Source: Acidobacteriota bacterium
GTDB lineage: Bacteria; Acidobacteriota; Terriglobia; Terriglobales; Acidobacteriaceae
NCBI GenBank assembly: GCA_021810815.1
Contig: JAJZHR010000077.1
Coordinates: 1-8,490 of the forward strand
Length of the DNA stretch: 8,490 bases
Direction: 5' to 3'
Positions 1-6,801 of the stretch are shown in pieces. Made by a program: the position numbers and the translations under genes. The notes under the pieces were generated by a model that was given only the letters and a program-made list of their open reading frames with translations, made no database searches and was not told the origin of the DNA. Each line of letters opens with the position of its first letter. Within the stretch, counting starts at the first letter, position 1.

Positions 1-19
1 GCTAAACCATTGATTTTAT

Positions 20-106
20 TGGTGCCGGGAGGGGGGGTCGAACCCCCACGAGGTTGCCCTCGGCGGATTTTGAGTCCGCTGCGTCTGCCAGTTCCACCAT
101 CCCGGC
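20..106 (-). tRNA. tRNA-Leu with anticodon CAA (reads UUG codons)
   Basis: Read on the minus strand this folds as a complete class II tRNA. The 7-bp acceptor stem is GCCGGGA (5' end at 106) with TCCCGGC, followed by discriminator A at 23 and an encoded CCA at 22-20. The D arm has the leucine-type GGUGGAACUGGCAGAC pattern. The anticodon stem GCGGA/UCCGC (79-75 and 67-63) encloses the loop CUCAAAA, so the anticodon is CAA at 72-70. A long variable arm (CGAGG, GCAA loop, CCUCG) is typical of tRNA-Leu. The T arm is GGGGG-UUCGACC-CCCCC. The gene lies 47 nt downstream of the RND pump stop codon on the same strand, so read-through from the efflux unit is possible. No attachment-site duplication is visible, but only 19 bases beyond the 3' end are present. 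Confidence 0.97.
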
Positions 107-117
107 GCTTTCGCGTC

Positions 118-140
118 TGGCGCGCTGCTGGAGCGCGCCA
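118..140 (-). other. 9-bp perfect hairpin between RND stop and tRNA-Leu
   Basis: TGGCGCGCT (118-126) and AGCGCGCCA (132-140) are perfectly complementary around a 5-nt loop. On the minus strand the stem lies after the RND stop codon and 11 nt before the mature tRNA 5' end. No U-run follows the second arm in either direction, so it does not look like a classical intrinsic terminator. It could protect the efflux mRNA 3' end, act as a Rho-dependent or processing boundary, or form part of the tRNA leader. A GATAAT-like -10 box (minus strand, 158-153) overlapping the RND stop could start a tRNA transcript, but no good -35 box accompanies it. The fold is seen directly; the role is open. Confidence 0.45.
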
Positions 141-153
141 CTGGCTGAAAAAA

Positions 154-3100
154 TTATCGCACAGCGACGATGCCTGGGCGATCCGGGTGCTTCTTTGGCC
201 TGCCGGAGAAGCGCTCCAGAACGCTCTTCAGCAGGACGTAGAGCACAGGGATGAACACGAGATTGAGGATGGTGGAGAAGAGCATTCCGCCCACCACGGC
301 TGTGCCGATGGAGTGGCGTCCCATTGCGCCAGCGCCGGTGGCGAAGTACAGCGGCAGCACGCCCAGGATGAACGCGAACGAGGTCATCAGGATGGGCCGC
401 AGCCGAAGCTCCGCCGCCTCGATGGCCGCCTCCTGAATCGATCTGCCCTGAGCGCGCAGTTGCTCCGCGAACTCCACGATCAGGATGGAGTTCTTCGCCG
501 AGAGGCCGATCAGCATCACCAGCCCGATCTGCACATACACGTCGTCCACCATGCCGCGGCCGGAGATGAAGAGCAGGGCCCCCAGAACCGCCATCGGCAC
601 GGCGAGAAGGATGATGAACGGCAGGGCGAAGCTCTCATATTGCGCCGAGAGCGTGAGATACACCACCAGCAGGCCGAGGCCGAAGATCAGCACCGACTTG
701 CCTGCGGACTCGATCTCCTCCAGCGCGATTCCCGACCACGAGTAGCTCATCCCCTGCATCTTGTTCTGGTCGGCCACCTGCTCCAGCGCCTGGATGCCCT
801 GGCCGGAGCTGTAGCCCGGCGCCTCTCCGCCGATGATCTCCGCCGAGCGGAACAGGTTGTAGTGGTTGATCACCTGCGGCGCAGCATACTGCGAAATGGT
901 CACAAGATTGTCCAGCGGCACCATGCTGCCCGTGGTGGAGCGCACATAGAACTGGCGGAGATCCTTCGAAGTGCGGCGGAACTGCTCGTCGGCCTGCACA
1001 TACACGCGGTAGGAGCGGTTGTTGAAGTCGAAGTCGTTCACATACTCCGATCCCATGAAGATGGTCAGGGCGTCCGAGATCTGGCTGAACGAAACATTCA
1101 TCGCCGCAGCCTTCTCGCGGTCCACGCTCACCACCAGTTGCGGGTCGCTCGAGGTGAACTGCGTGAAGAGCGGCCCAAGCTCCTTGCGCTGCCGCGACTT
1201 CGCGATGATGGTGTGGGCAACCGTCTCCAGATCGCCCAGCGTGTTGCGTCCAGCGTCCTGCAGCTCGAACTGGAAGCCGCCGAACGGGCTGATCCCCTGA
1301 ATCGCAGCCGGCTGCATGGGCATGATGATCGCGCCCGGAATTGCGAATAGTTCTCCTCTCAGGCGAGCCACAACATCGGCGGCCGTGTGGCCTGCGCCCT
1401 TGCGCTCCGCGAACGGCTTCAGCGAAGTGAAGATCAATCCGTAATTGGGAGCGTTGCCGGCGAAGCTGAAGCCGCTGACCGCGAACGAGCCTTCAATGTC
1501 CTTGTCCTGGCCAAGCACCGCCTGCGCTTTATCGGCGATGGCCGTGGTGTAGCTCAGCGAGGACCCCGGCGGTGCCTGGACCAGCAGAATCAGGTAGCCC
1601 TGGTCCTCTTGCGGCACAAAGGCTGTCGGAACATGCGTGTACATGTAGACGGTTGCCGCAAGCCCGCCGACAAACAGCAGCACCATCACGTAGCGAAGGC
1701 GCAGAACCTGGTGAATCATCCTGGCATAGCCGCGATTGAGCGCCTTGATGCCGCTGTCGATGGGGTTGAGCACAAGGCCCAGCACACCTCCGCGGTGCCC
1801 CTCCGGCCGCAGCAAAAGAGCTGCCAGAGCCGGCGAAAGCGTCAGCGCGTTGAACGCCGAGATCGCAATGGCGAAGGCGATCGTGAGCGAAAACTGCTTG
1901 TACAGAATTCCCGTCGTGCCGGGGAAGAACGACACAGGAACGAACACCGAGATCAGCACCAGCGAGGTGGCGATGACGGCGCTGGTGACCTCTCGCATGC
2001 CGATCGATGTCGCCTCATGCGCATCGTCGCTGGTGCCGTCGGTGATGTGGCGCTGGATGTTCTCGATGACGACGATGGCGTCGTCCACCACCAGGCCCGT
2101 CGCCAGCGTGATGCCGAAGAGGGTGAGAGAGTTGATGGAAAAGTCGAAAATCTTGATGAATGCGAACGTGCCGATCAAGGACACAGGAATCGTCACAGCG
2201 GGGATGACCGTTGTGCGCCAGTCCTGCAGGAAAAGGAAGATGACGAGGATGACGATGGCGATGGCCTCGGCCAGCGTGATGATCACCTCGTGGATGGAGT
2301 CGCCGACCACGGTCGTGGTGTCGAATGCCACCACATAGCGAATGCCCGGCGGGAACTGCTTCGAAAGAGTTGCCAGCGCGGCCTTGCACTGCCTGTCCAC
2401 ATCGAGGGCGTTCGCATTGCTCAACTGCTGGATTCCGACTCCGATGGCCGGCATGCCGCTGTATTTCAGGTTGGTGCCATAGGTCTCTGCGCCCAGCTCC
2501 GCGTGTCCCACGTCGCGCAGCCGAACGATGCCGCTTGGAGTCGTCTTGATCACAATGTTCTGGAACTCGGCCGGATTGCTCAGGCGTCCCACCGCCTGCA
2601 CTGTGATCTGGAACATCTGCTTCAGGTCGCTCGGCGGCGCTCCGATCTGGCCAGCCGCAATCTCCACGTTCTGCTGCTGCAGCGCGGTCACTACATCCGT
2701 CGCCGTCAACTGGCGCGCCGCAAGCTCCGTGGGGTCGATCCACACGCGCATGGCGTATTTGCGCTCGCCGAAGATCATGACGTCGCCCACGCCGGGGACG
2801 CGCTTCAACGCGTCGCGCACATACACATCGATGTAGTTGCTGATGAACTGGTTGTCGTACTGCCCGTGGTCCGCGTAGAAGCCCGCCGCGAAGACGAAGT
2901 TCGAGTTTGCCTTCGTGATCGTGACGCCGGTGTTCTTCACCGCCTGCGGAAGACGGCCCTGCGCCGTGTTCACGCGGTTCTGCACGTCCACAGCGCCGAT
3001 GTTCAGGTCGTAGCCCGTCCTGAACGTGACCGTGATCTCGCTGGTTCCATCGTTGGAGCTGGTGGAGGTGATATAGCGCATGCCCTCCACGCCATTGATC

Positions 3101-3306
3101 TGCTGCTCCAGAGGGATGGTCACCGCGGCCTCAACCACCTGAGCGCTTGCGCCGACGTAGTTGCTCGTCACCGTCACCTGCGGCGGCGCGAGTTGCGGAT
3201 ACAGGGCGATGGGCAGCGTGGGAATGCATACCGCGCCGGCAAGAATGATGAGCAGGGCGCAGACGGTGGCGAAGATGGGTCGCCGGATGAAGAATTCTAC
3301 GAACAA
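154..3306 (-). CDS. RND multidrug efflux transporter, inner-membrane pump (HAE1/AcrB-MexB family)
   Basis: A 1050-residue proton-driven inner-membrane pump that captures substrates from the periplasm or membrane and passes them to an outer-membrane channel. The length matches AcrB (about 1049). The N-terminus FFIRRPIFATV is the family hallmark at the start of TM1. Two periplasmic loops (about 31-337 and 558-867) alternate with TM2-6 (about 338-500), TM7 (about 537-557) and TM8-12 (about 868-1028). Proton-relay residues are visible: D408 and D409 in GLVVDDAIVVIENI, K938 in GLSAKNSILIVEF, and R970 before PILMTSFAF. A glycine-rich switch-loop-like segment, SGFSFAGNAPNYG, is at about 611-623. The start is TTG at 3306: an in-frame TGA sits eight codons upstream and the next internal Met is residue 76. 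The fusion-protein gene lies 122 bp upstream and is probably cotranscribed. Substrate cannot be told from sequence. No outer-membrane factor gene follows; a tRNA does. Confidence 0.96.
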   Translation of the reverse strand: MFVEFFIRRPIFATVCALLIILAGAVCIPTLPIALYPQLAPPQVTVTSNYVGASAQVVEAAVTIPLEQQINGVEGMRYITSTSSNDGTSEITVTFRTGYDLNIGAVDVQNRVNTAQGRLPQAVKNTGVTITKANSNFVFAAGFYADHGQYDNQFISNYIDVYVRDALKRVPGVGDVMIFGERKYAMRVWIDPTELAARQLTATDVVTALQQQNVEIAAGQIGAPPSDLKQMFQITVQAVGRLSNPAEFQNIVIKTTPSGIVRLRDVGHAELGAETYGTNLKYSGMPAIGVGIQQLSNANALDVDRQCKAALATLSKQFPPGIRYVVAFDTTTVVGDSIHEVIITLAEAIAIVILVIFLFLQDWRTTVIPAVTIPVSLIGTFAFIKIFDFSINSLTLFGITLATGLVVDDAIVVIENIQRHITDGTSDDAHEATSIGMREVTSAVIATSLVLISVFVPVSFFPGTTGILYKQFSLTIAFAIAISAFNALTLSPALAALLLRPEGHRGGVLGLVLNPIDSGIKALNRGYARMIHQVLRLRYVMVLLFVGGLAATVYMYTHVPTAFVPQEDQGYLILLVQAPPGSSLSYTTAIADKAQAVLGQDKDIEGSFAVSGFSFAGNAPNYGLIFTSLKPFAERKGAGHTAADVVARLRGELFAIPGAIIMPMQPAAIQGISPFGGFQFELQDAGRNTLGDLETVAHTIIAKSRQRKELGPLFTQFTSSDPQLVVSVDREKAAAMNVSFSQISDALTIFMGSEYVNDFDFNNRSYRVYVQADEQFRRTSKDLRQFYVRSTTGSMVPLDNLVTISQYAAPQVINHYNLFRSAEIIGGEAPGYSSGQGIQALEQVADQNKMQGMSYSWSGIALEEIESAGKSVLIFGLGLLVVYLTLSAQYESFALPFIILLAVPMAVLGALLFISGRGMVDDVYVQIGLVMLIGLSAKNSILIVEFAEQLRAQGRSIQEAAIEAAELRLRPILMTSFAFILGVLPLYFATGAGAMGRHSIGTAVVGGMLFSTILNLVFIPVLYVLLKSVLERFSGRPKKHPDRPGIVAVR

Positions 3307-3311
3307 GCGGT

Positions 3312-3321
3312 CTCTTCCTTT
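3312..3321 (-). promoter_or_regulatory. Ribosome binding site that fixes the TTG start of the RND pump
   Basis: On the minus strand AAAGGAAGAG ends 5 nt before TTG at 3306, and its AGGA core is 9 nt away. With an in-frame stop eight codons upstream and the conserved FFIRRP segment beginning at codon 5, TTG is the only start that preserves TM1. Confidence 0.7.
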
Positions 3322-3337
3322 CGCTGCTCACTTCCCT

Positions 3338-3409
3338 GCCAGCATCCAGTGCGACGACGCTGCGAAGGTATGGTTTGGGGCTTGCTCATAACAGACGGAT
3401 GCTCCTGGC
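3338..3409 (-). repeat. Imperfect inverted repeat in the fusion-protein/pump spacer
   Basis: The 122-bp spacer 3307-3428 holds no gene. Within it GCCAGCATCC (3338-3347) pairs with GGATGC (3397-3402) plus TGGC (3406-3409), interrupted by a 3-nt bulge (TCC, 3403-3405). This gives 10 bp in total with a 49-nt loop. The mRNA could fold here and adjust pump translation relative to the fusion protein, or it may be chance. The pump RBS lies outside the stem. Confidence 0.3.
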
Positions 3410-3428
3410 GCGTTTGATCCAACGGCCC

Positions 3429-4538
3429 CTAGCTCATTGGCTGCACAGGAGCGCCCTCGGCCAGCATCTGCACCCCGGAGACAATGACCTGGTCGCCCGG
3501 CTGTAGCCCGCTCAGCACAGAATACGAGTTGCCCTGGGTGTCGCCGAGCTGCACAGCCGCCTGATGCGCCACATAGCCGTTGCCCGCCCTCTGCGCCACA
3601 AACACGAACGCCTGGCCGCCAATCCGCGACACCGCGAGCACCGGAACCACTGGCGCAGGCGCTGTGCTCCAGGTCACTCTGGCCTTCACAATCTGCGCCG
3701 TGCGCAGCATCAGCGTCGTGCTGTGGACCGGAGCCTTCAACAAGATTCCCTGCAGACCGTTGTCCACCTCGGGAGAAACAAAATCCACTCGAGTCGATTC
3801 AATCGCGCTGCCGTCCGCGCCCAATATCTCCACCGGCAGACCCATCCTCACCTCGGCTGCGCGCTCTGCGGGAACGAAGATGTACGCCTCAAGCTGGGTG
3901 TTGTCGTCAACCGTGGTCAATAGAGCGGAAGTGGTCGATGTAGGAGAAACATAATCCCCCACATGCACCGGGATGTCGCCGACAACCCCGGCAAAGGGCG
4001 CGGTCAGCTTGTAGTACTGCAGCTGCGCCTCCTGCGATTGCCGCGACGCAATGGCCGCTTCGTACGATGCCTTGGAGTTCCTGAAGGACTGCTCCGCCTG
4101 GTCGTTCGCGTCGCGCGACGTCACGCCGGCCTGGAACAGCTCCTGCTGCCGCTTCACCTCGACCTCGTTGTACTGGTACACCGCCAGCAACTGCTGCTCG
4201 GTCGCCTTCGCCGACTGCACCAGCGCCACCTGCTTCTGCGGATCGATCTCCATCAGCACCTGGCCGCGCTCCACATGGTCGCCGGAATGCACATTGATGC
4301 GGATCAGATTGCCATCCACCTGCGGCTGAATCGTCGCGGAACGGCGCGACTTGATCGTCGCCACGTACGTGTCCGTCTTCGCCACTGGCTCCATCACCAC
4401 CGGCACCACGTTCACCGGCATCGCCTGCATCGCAGTTGGCGGCGGCGGAGCAGGCCGGGTGCAACCCGCGGTCAAAGCCACCATCGCCAAAAAAGCGGAG
4501 CTGCGCGCTCTCGTTCCCATTAGCTTCCTCTTCGTCAT
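3429..4538 (-). CDS. Efflux RND transporter periplasmic adaptor (membrane fusion) lipoprotein, AcrA/MexA-like
   Basis: A 369-residue adaptor that bridges the RND pump and an outer-membrane channel in the periplasm. Residues 1-26 form a lipoprotein signal: basic MTKRKLMGTRAR, a hydrophobic stretch, then LTAGC with Cys26 as the lipidation site, followed by a Pro-rich linker. The first half of the lipoyl-like domain (about 68-99, with DGNLIRINVHSGDHVERGQ) and the second half (about 176-198, TAPFAGVVGDIPVHVGDYVS) flank a short alpha-hairpin rich in Gln and Glu (about 100-175). A beta-barrel domain (about 203-290) and a membrane-proximal domain (about 295-365) follow. The ATG at 4538 is supported by GAGGA (4547-4543) with 4-nt spacing; a second ATG at 4520 would shorten the basic signal region. 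It is the first gene of a two-gene unit with the RND pump. It is preceded by a 275-bp spacer that probably carries the promoter. No regulator gene (TetR, MarR) is adjacent. Confidence 0.94.
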   Translation of the reverse strand: MTKRKLMGTRARSSAFLAMVALTAGCTRPAPPPPTAMQAMPVNVVPVVMEPVAKTDTYVATIKSRRSATIQPQVDGNLIRINVHSGDHVERGQVLMEIDPQKQVALVQSAKATEQQLLAVYQYNEVEVKRQQELFQAGVTSRDANDQAEQSFRNSKASYEAAIASRQSQEAQLQYYKLTAPFAGVVGDIPVHVGDYVSPTSTTSALLTTVDDNTQLEAYIFVPAERAAEVRMGLPVEILGADGSAIESTRVDFVSPEVDNGLQGILLKAPVHSTTLMLRTAQIVKARVTWSTAPAPVVPVLAVSRIGGQAFVFVAQRAGNGYVAHQAAVQLGDTQGNSYSVLSGLQPGDQVIVSGVQMLAEGAPVQPMS

Positions 4539-4813
4539 GCTTTCCTCAAAAAAATCGATCAGTCCCTTGATTCGCGCCAGAAATTCCGCGCCACGCGATC
4601 AACAAAAATACCGGCGAGCACTGACCGCCAGTCCTGCTCGCATCCGCAGGAGTTCCATGGTCCTGAATTGTCCCAATTGCTTCGCGTTCAAGAGATGAAG
4701 CGGAACCAGCGAAAGATTCCGTTTAATCAGCTGCCGATGGAATCATTCATGCAGCTTGCACGCACCCTCGCTCGCATCCTTATGGGTGTAAACGAATTTT
4801 CCCGCGCTTTGGT
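4539..4813 (-). promoter_or_regulatory. Leader/promoter region of the efflux unit, with several dyads
   Basis: This 275-bp gene-free stretch lies between the end of the dehydrogenase gene and the adaptor start. It contains a 13-bp dyad AATTG-TCC-CAATT (4666-4678). It also has TCCTGC/GCAGGA (4632-4637, 4646-4651) around an 8-nt loop, and AGCTGC/GCAGCT (4729-4734, 4751-4756) with a 16-nt loop that can partly pair further. The 10-mer GCTCGCATCC occurs twice (4636-4645 and 4770-4779), once within the second dyad. I found no convincing -35/-10 pair. The dyads are seen directly; an operator role is inferred from position upstream of an efflux unit, where local repressor control is common. Confidence 0.4.
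4666..4678. promoter_or_regulatory. Candidate operator dyad AATTG-TCC-CAATT
   Basis: A perfect 5-bp inverted repeat with a 3-bp centre, 128 bp upstream of the adaptor start codon. The size suits a small dimeric repressor, but no regulator is encoded nearby and no second copy was found in the window. Confidence 0.25.
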
Positions 4814-5665
4814 TCAGTATTGGTAGAAGCCGCGCCCGCTCTTCCTGCCCAGCCAGCCAGCATCCACCATTTTAATCAGCAGCGGGCACGGACGGTATTT
4901 CGGGTCGCCCAACCCCTCCTGCAGCACGCGCATGATGTCCAGGCAGACGTCCAGCCCGATGAAGTCCGCCAGCGTCAGCGGCCCCATGGGGTGCGCCATG
5001 CCCAGCTTGAACACCTGGTCCACCGCCTCGGCCGTGGCCACGCCCTCCATCACAGCGAACATCGCCTCGTTCAGCAGCGGCATCAGCACCCGGTTGGAAA
5101 CAAAGCCCGCAGCATCATTCACTTCAACCGGCGTCTTCCCCAGCCGCTCCGCCAGGCTGCGCACCGTCTCAAAGACCTCCTGCGACGTGGCCAGCCCCCG
5201 CACCACCTCCACCAGCGCCATCACCGGCACGGGATTGAAGAAGTGCATCCCGATCACCTGCTCCGGCCTCTTCGTCTGCGCCGCGAGCTTGGTGATGGAG
5301 ATGGACGATGTATTCGATGCCAGCACAACGTCTTTCGCCAGAATCCGGTCCAGGTCGCGGAAGATTGCCGCCTTCAGGTCGAACCTCTCGGTCGCCGCCT
5401 CCACAACGAAATCGCAGCCCGCCAGCTCGTCCCTCTCCACCGAGCCGGAGATGCGGCCCAGGGCAGCCTCGGCTTGCTCCCGCGTCAACTTCCCCTTCGC
5501 CGCCTCGCGCTCCAGATTCGTGCGGATGGTCGCCATTCCGCGGTCGAGGAAGCGCTGCTCCACATCGCACAGAACCACGCCAAAGCCTGCGCGCGCAAAC
5601 ACATGCGCAATGCCATTGCCCATGGTCCCAGCGCCAACCACGCCAACGCTCTTCATCTCTCGCAT
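4814..5665 (-). CDS. 3-hydroxybutyryl-CoA (3-hydroxyacyl-CoA) dehydrogenase, NAD-dependent
   Basis: A stand-alone 283-residue cytoplasmic enzyme that interconverts (S)-3-hydroxyacyl-CoA and acetoacetyl/3-ketoacyl-CoA using NAD(P), in beta-oxidation or butanoyl-CoA metabolism. The Rossmann domain (about 4-190) opens with GAGTMGNGIA (GxGxxG at 11-16), and D34 is in position to bind the NAD ribose. The catalytic set known from human HAD is present: S120 in SNTSS, H141 in GMHFFNPVPVM, E153 in LVEVVRG and N191 in GFVSNRVLMPLLNEA. The C-terminal dimerisation domain (about 192-283) contains HPMGPLTLADFIGLD and ends GRKSGRGFYQY, the usual end of the short bacterial form. The ATG at 5665 is preceded by GGAAGAG; an alternative ATG at 5656 would remove three residues. 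It starts 48 nt after the phosphatase stop and is probably cotranscribed with it. No thiolase or crotonase is adjacent. Confidence 0.95.
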   Translation of the reverse strand: MREMKSVGVVGAGTMGNGIAHVFARAGFGVVLCDVEQRFLDRGMATIRTNLEREAAKGKLTREQAEAALGRISGSVERDELAGCDFVVEAATERFDLKAAIFRDLDRILAKDVVLASNTSSISITKLAAQTKRPEQVIGMHFFNPVPVMALVEVVRGLATSQEVFETVRSLAERLGKTPVEVNDAAGFVSNRVLMPLLNEAMFAVMEGVATAEAVDQVFKLGMAHPMGPLTLADFIGLDVCLDIMRVLQEGLGDPKYRPCPLLIKMVDAGWLGRKSGRGFYQY

Positions 5666-5713
5666 AGCTCTTCCATTCAGGGAAACCGTCCATCGGAGCT
5701 ACCGGTCCGCCCT

Positions 5714-6541
5714 CTACCTGGCGCGCACCAGCATCACCGTGATGTTGTCGCGGCCGCCACTGTGGTTCGCGTCGTCCACCAACTGCTCGCATGCGGCGTC
5801 CAGACTGCTCCGCGCGCTCAACACCCTTTCGATCTGGGCGTCGCTCAGCTCGCGCGTCAACCCGTCGCTGCACAGCAGGAACAGGTCGCCGGGCTCGACC
5901 ACGGCGTGCGTTATCTCCGGCTCCACAAACCTGGCCGAGCCGACCGCGCGCGTGATCACGCTCCGCAGGGGCGAGCGCTCAGCCTCCTCCAGCGTGAGCT
6001 GGCCCATGCGCACCTGCTCCTCCACCAGCGAGTGGTCCAGCGTCAACTGCCGCAACTGCCCGCCGCGCAACAGATAGCAGCGGCTGTCGCCAGCATGCGC
6101 CATCCACGCGCAATAGCCCTCCGCTGTCTCTTCAAACATCAGCGCAACGAGCGTTGTGCCCATGCCGCGCAGCTCAGGATGCCCCTGCGCGCGGGCGAAC
6201 ACGGCGCTGTTCGCTGCGACCACCGCATCATGCAGCCGATCCGCCACGCCCTCGGCGCTCGGCTGGGAATGGCTGCTCGGAGTCGCATCCTCGTCGCCCA
6301 GGGCAACAGCCTGCAGCCCATGCCCGTTGCGAACCGCCGCCTCATGCGCCGGGAATGCGGCCAGAAATGTCTCCACCGCAAGATGGCTGGCGATTTCGCC
6401 GGCGGCCGCTCCGCCCATCCCGTCGCAAAGCACAAACACGCCCGCGCCCACATCGTGGCCGCATGCGTCCTCGTTGCCGCTCCGCAGCCGACCCCTGTCA
6501 GACAACGCGGAAACCTCGAATTGATGACCGTTGCTTACCAT
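5714..6541 (-). CDS. PP2C-family Ser/Thr protein phosphatase (PrpC/Stp/PstP-like)
   Basis: A 275-residue soluble metal-dependent phosphatase, the single-domain bacterial type that reverses Hanks-type Ser/Thr kinase phosphorylation. PPM motifs occur in order: SDRGRLRSGNEDA (14-26), VLCDGMGGAAAGEIAS (37-52, metal ligand D40), GMGTTLVAL (126-134), AHAGDSRCYLLR (148-159), the flap GSARFVEPEI (201-210), LLCSDGLT (222-229, D226) and GGRDNITVMLV (262-272, D265). No membrane segment or sensor domain is present, so it is probably cytoplasmic. The start is uncertain. ATG at 6541 gives the length used here. GTG at 6568 would add nine residues and has AGGGA only 1 nt upstream, which is too close for good initiation. 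No kinase or FHA gene is in view. The gene lies upstream of, and on the same strand as, the hydroxyacyl-CoA dehydrogenase. Confidence 0.93.
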   Translation of the reverse strand: MVSNGHQFEVSALSDRGRLRSGNEDACGHDVGAGVFVLCDGMGGAAAGEIASHLAVETFLAAFPAHEAAVRNGHGLQAVALGDEDATPSSHSQPSAEGVADRLHDAVVAANSAVFARAQGHPELRGMGTTLVALMFEETAEGYCAWMAHAGDSRCYLLRGGQLRQLTLDHSLVEEQVRMGQLTLEEAERSPLRSVITRAVGSARFVEPEITHAVVEPGDLFLLCSDGLTRELSDAQIERVLSARSSLDAACEQLVDDANHSGGRDNITVMLVRAR

Positions 6542-6604
6542 GCTGGGAGCGGAATCGCCCGAGAACACTTCCCTGTGAGAATCAGCCAGTTGGCCGCCTG
6601 AACA

Positions 6605-6610
6605 ACTATA
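6605..6610 (-). promoter_or_regulatory. Weak candidate -10 box for the phosphatase-dehydrogenase unit
   Basis: On the minus strand TATAGT (within GATATAGT) lies 63 bases before the phosphatase ATG. It matches a sigma-70 -10 box well, but the region 16-18 bp upstream resembles TTGACA only poorly. This is a suggestion from position and sequence only. Confidence 0.22.
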
Positions 6611-6716
6611 TCTTCACCCGCGCCTCTATCTTGACCCACCCCACGCTACGCGTCTCTACCACCGTCGGGCCATTCTGCTCGACATGCCGGCTGGTGACAA
6701 CGGAGCTATTCGAAAC

Positions 6717-6739
6717 ACCGGAATCGTTATACCGGAATC
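6717..6739 (+). repeat. Direct repeat pair ACCGGAATC, 14-bp period
   Basis: ACCGGAATC occurs at 6717-6725 and 6731-6739, separated by GTTAT, 63-85 bp before the methyltransferase ATG. Head-to-tail half-sites upstream of a start suggest a regulator site. A TTATAC -10-like hexamer (6727-6732) lies across the spacer, so bound protein could compete with polymerase. The repeats are seen directly; the function is inferred. Confidence 0.5.
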
Positions 6740-6746
6740 CCCGCTT

Positions 6747-6775
6747 TTAATTTCCCCTCGACTCTGTTAATTTCC
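6747..6775 (+). repeat. Direct repeat pair TTAATTTCC, 20-bp period
   Basis: TTAATTTCC occurs at 6747-6755 and 6767-6775. The 20-bp offset is close to two helical turns, which would place both copies on one face of the DNA. They follow the ACCGGAATC pair and end 26 bp before the methyltransferase ATG, so they probably lie in its promoter or leader. The AT-rich repeats contrast with the GC-rich surroundings. Confidence 0.45.
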
Positions 6776-6801
6776 TTGTGACGCCTCCAGGGGGATCGGA
6801 T

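Noticed and set aside
1..106. Integration site at tRNA-Leu
   Set aside because: No integrase and no duplicated tRNA 3' end is visible, and only 19 bp beyond the tRNA are available.
10..3417. Long plus-strand open frames (446 and 676 codons) opposite the RND gene
   Set aside because: They are antisense shadows of a GC-rich gene, with His/Arg-rich low-complexity translations and no domain; the minus-strand RND protein explains the region fully.
4539..4813. Sigma-54 or strong sigma-70 promoter for the efflux unit
   Set aside because: No TGGCAC-N5-TTGC pattern and no paired -35/-10 hexamers with proper spacing were found.
4820..6601. 593-codon plus-strand open frame across the dehydrogenase and phosphatase
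   Set aside because: It runs antisense through two genes with intact catalytic motifs and crosses their intergenic gap; its composition is shadow-like (His, Arg, Gln rich).
6778..6801. GTG at 6778 as the methyltransferase start
   Set aside because: No ribosome site precedes it and the TTAATTTCC repeat abuts it; ATG at 6802 has AGGGGGA at 6-nt spacing and begins at the conserved N-terminus.
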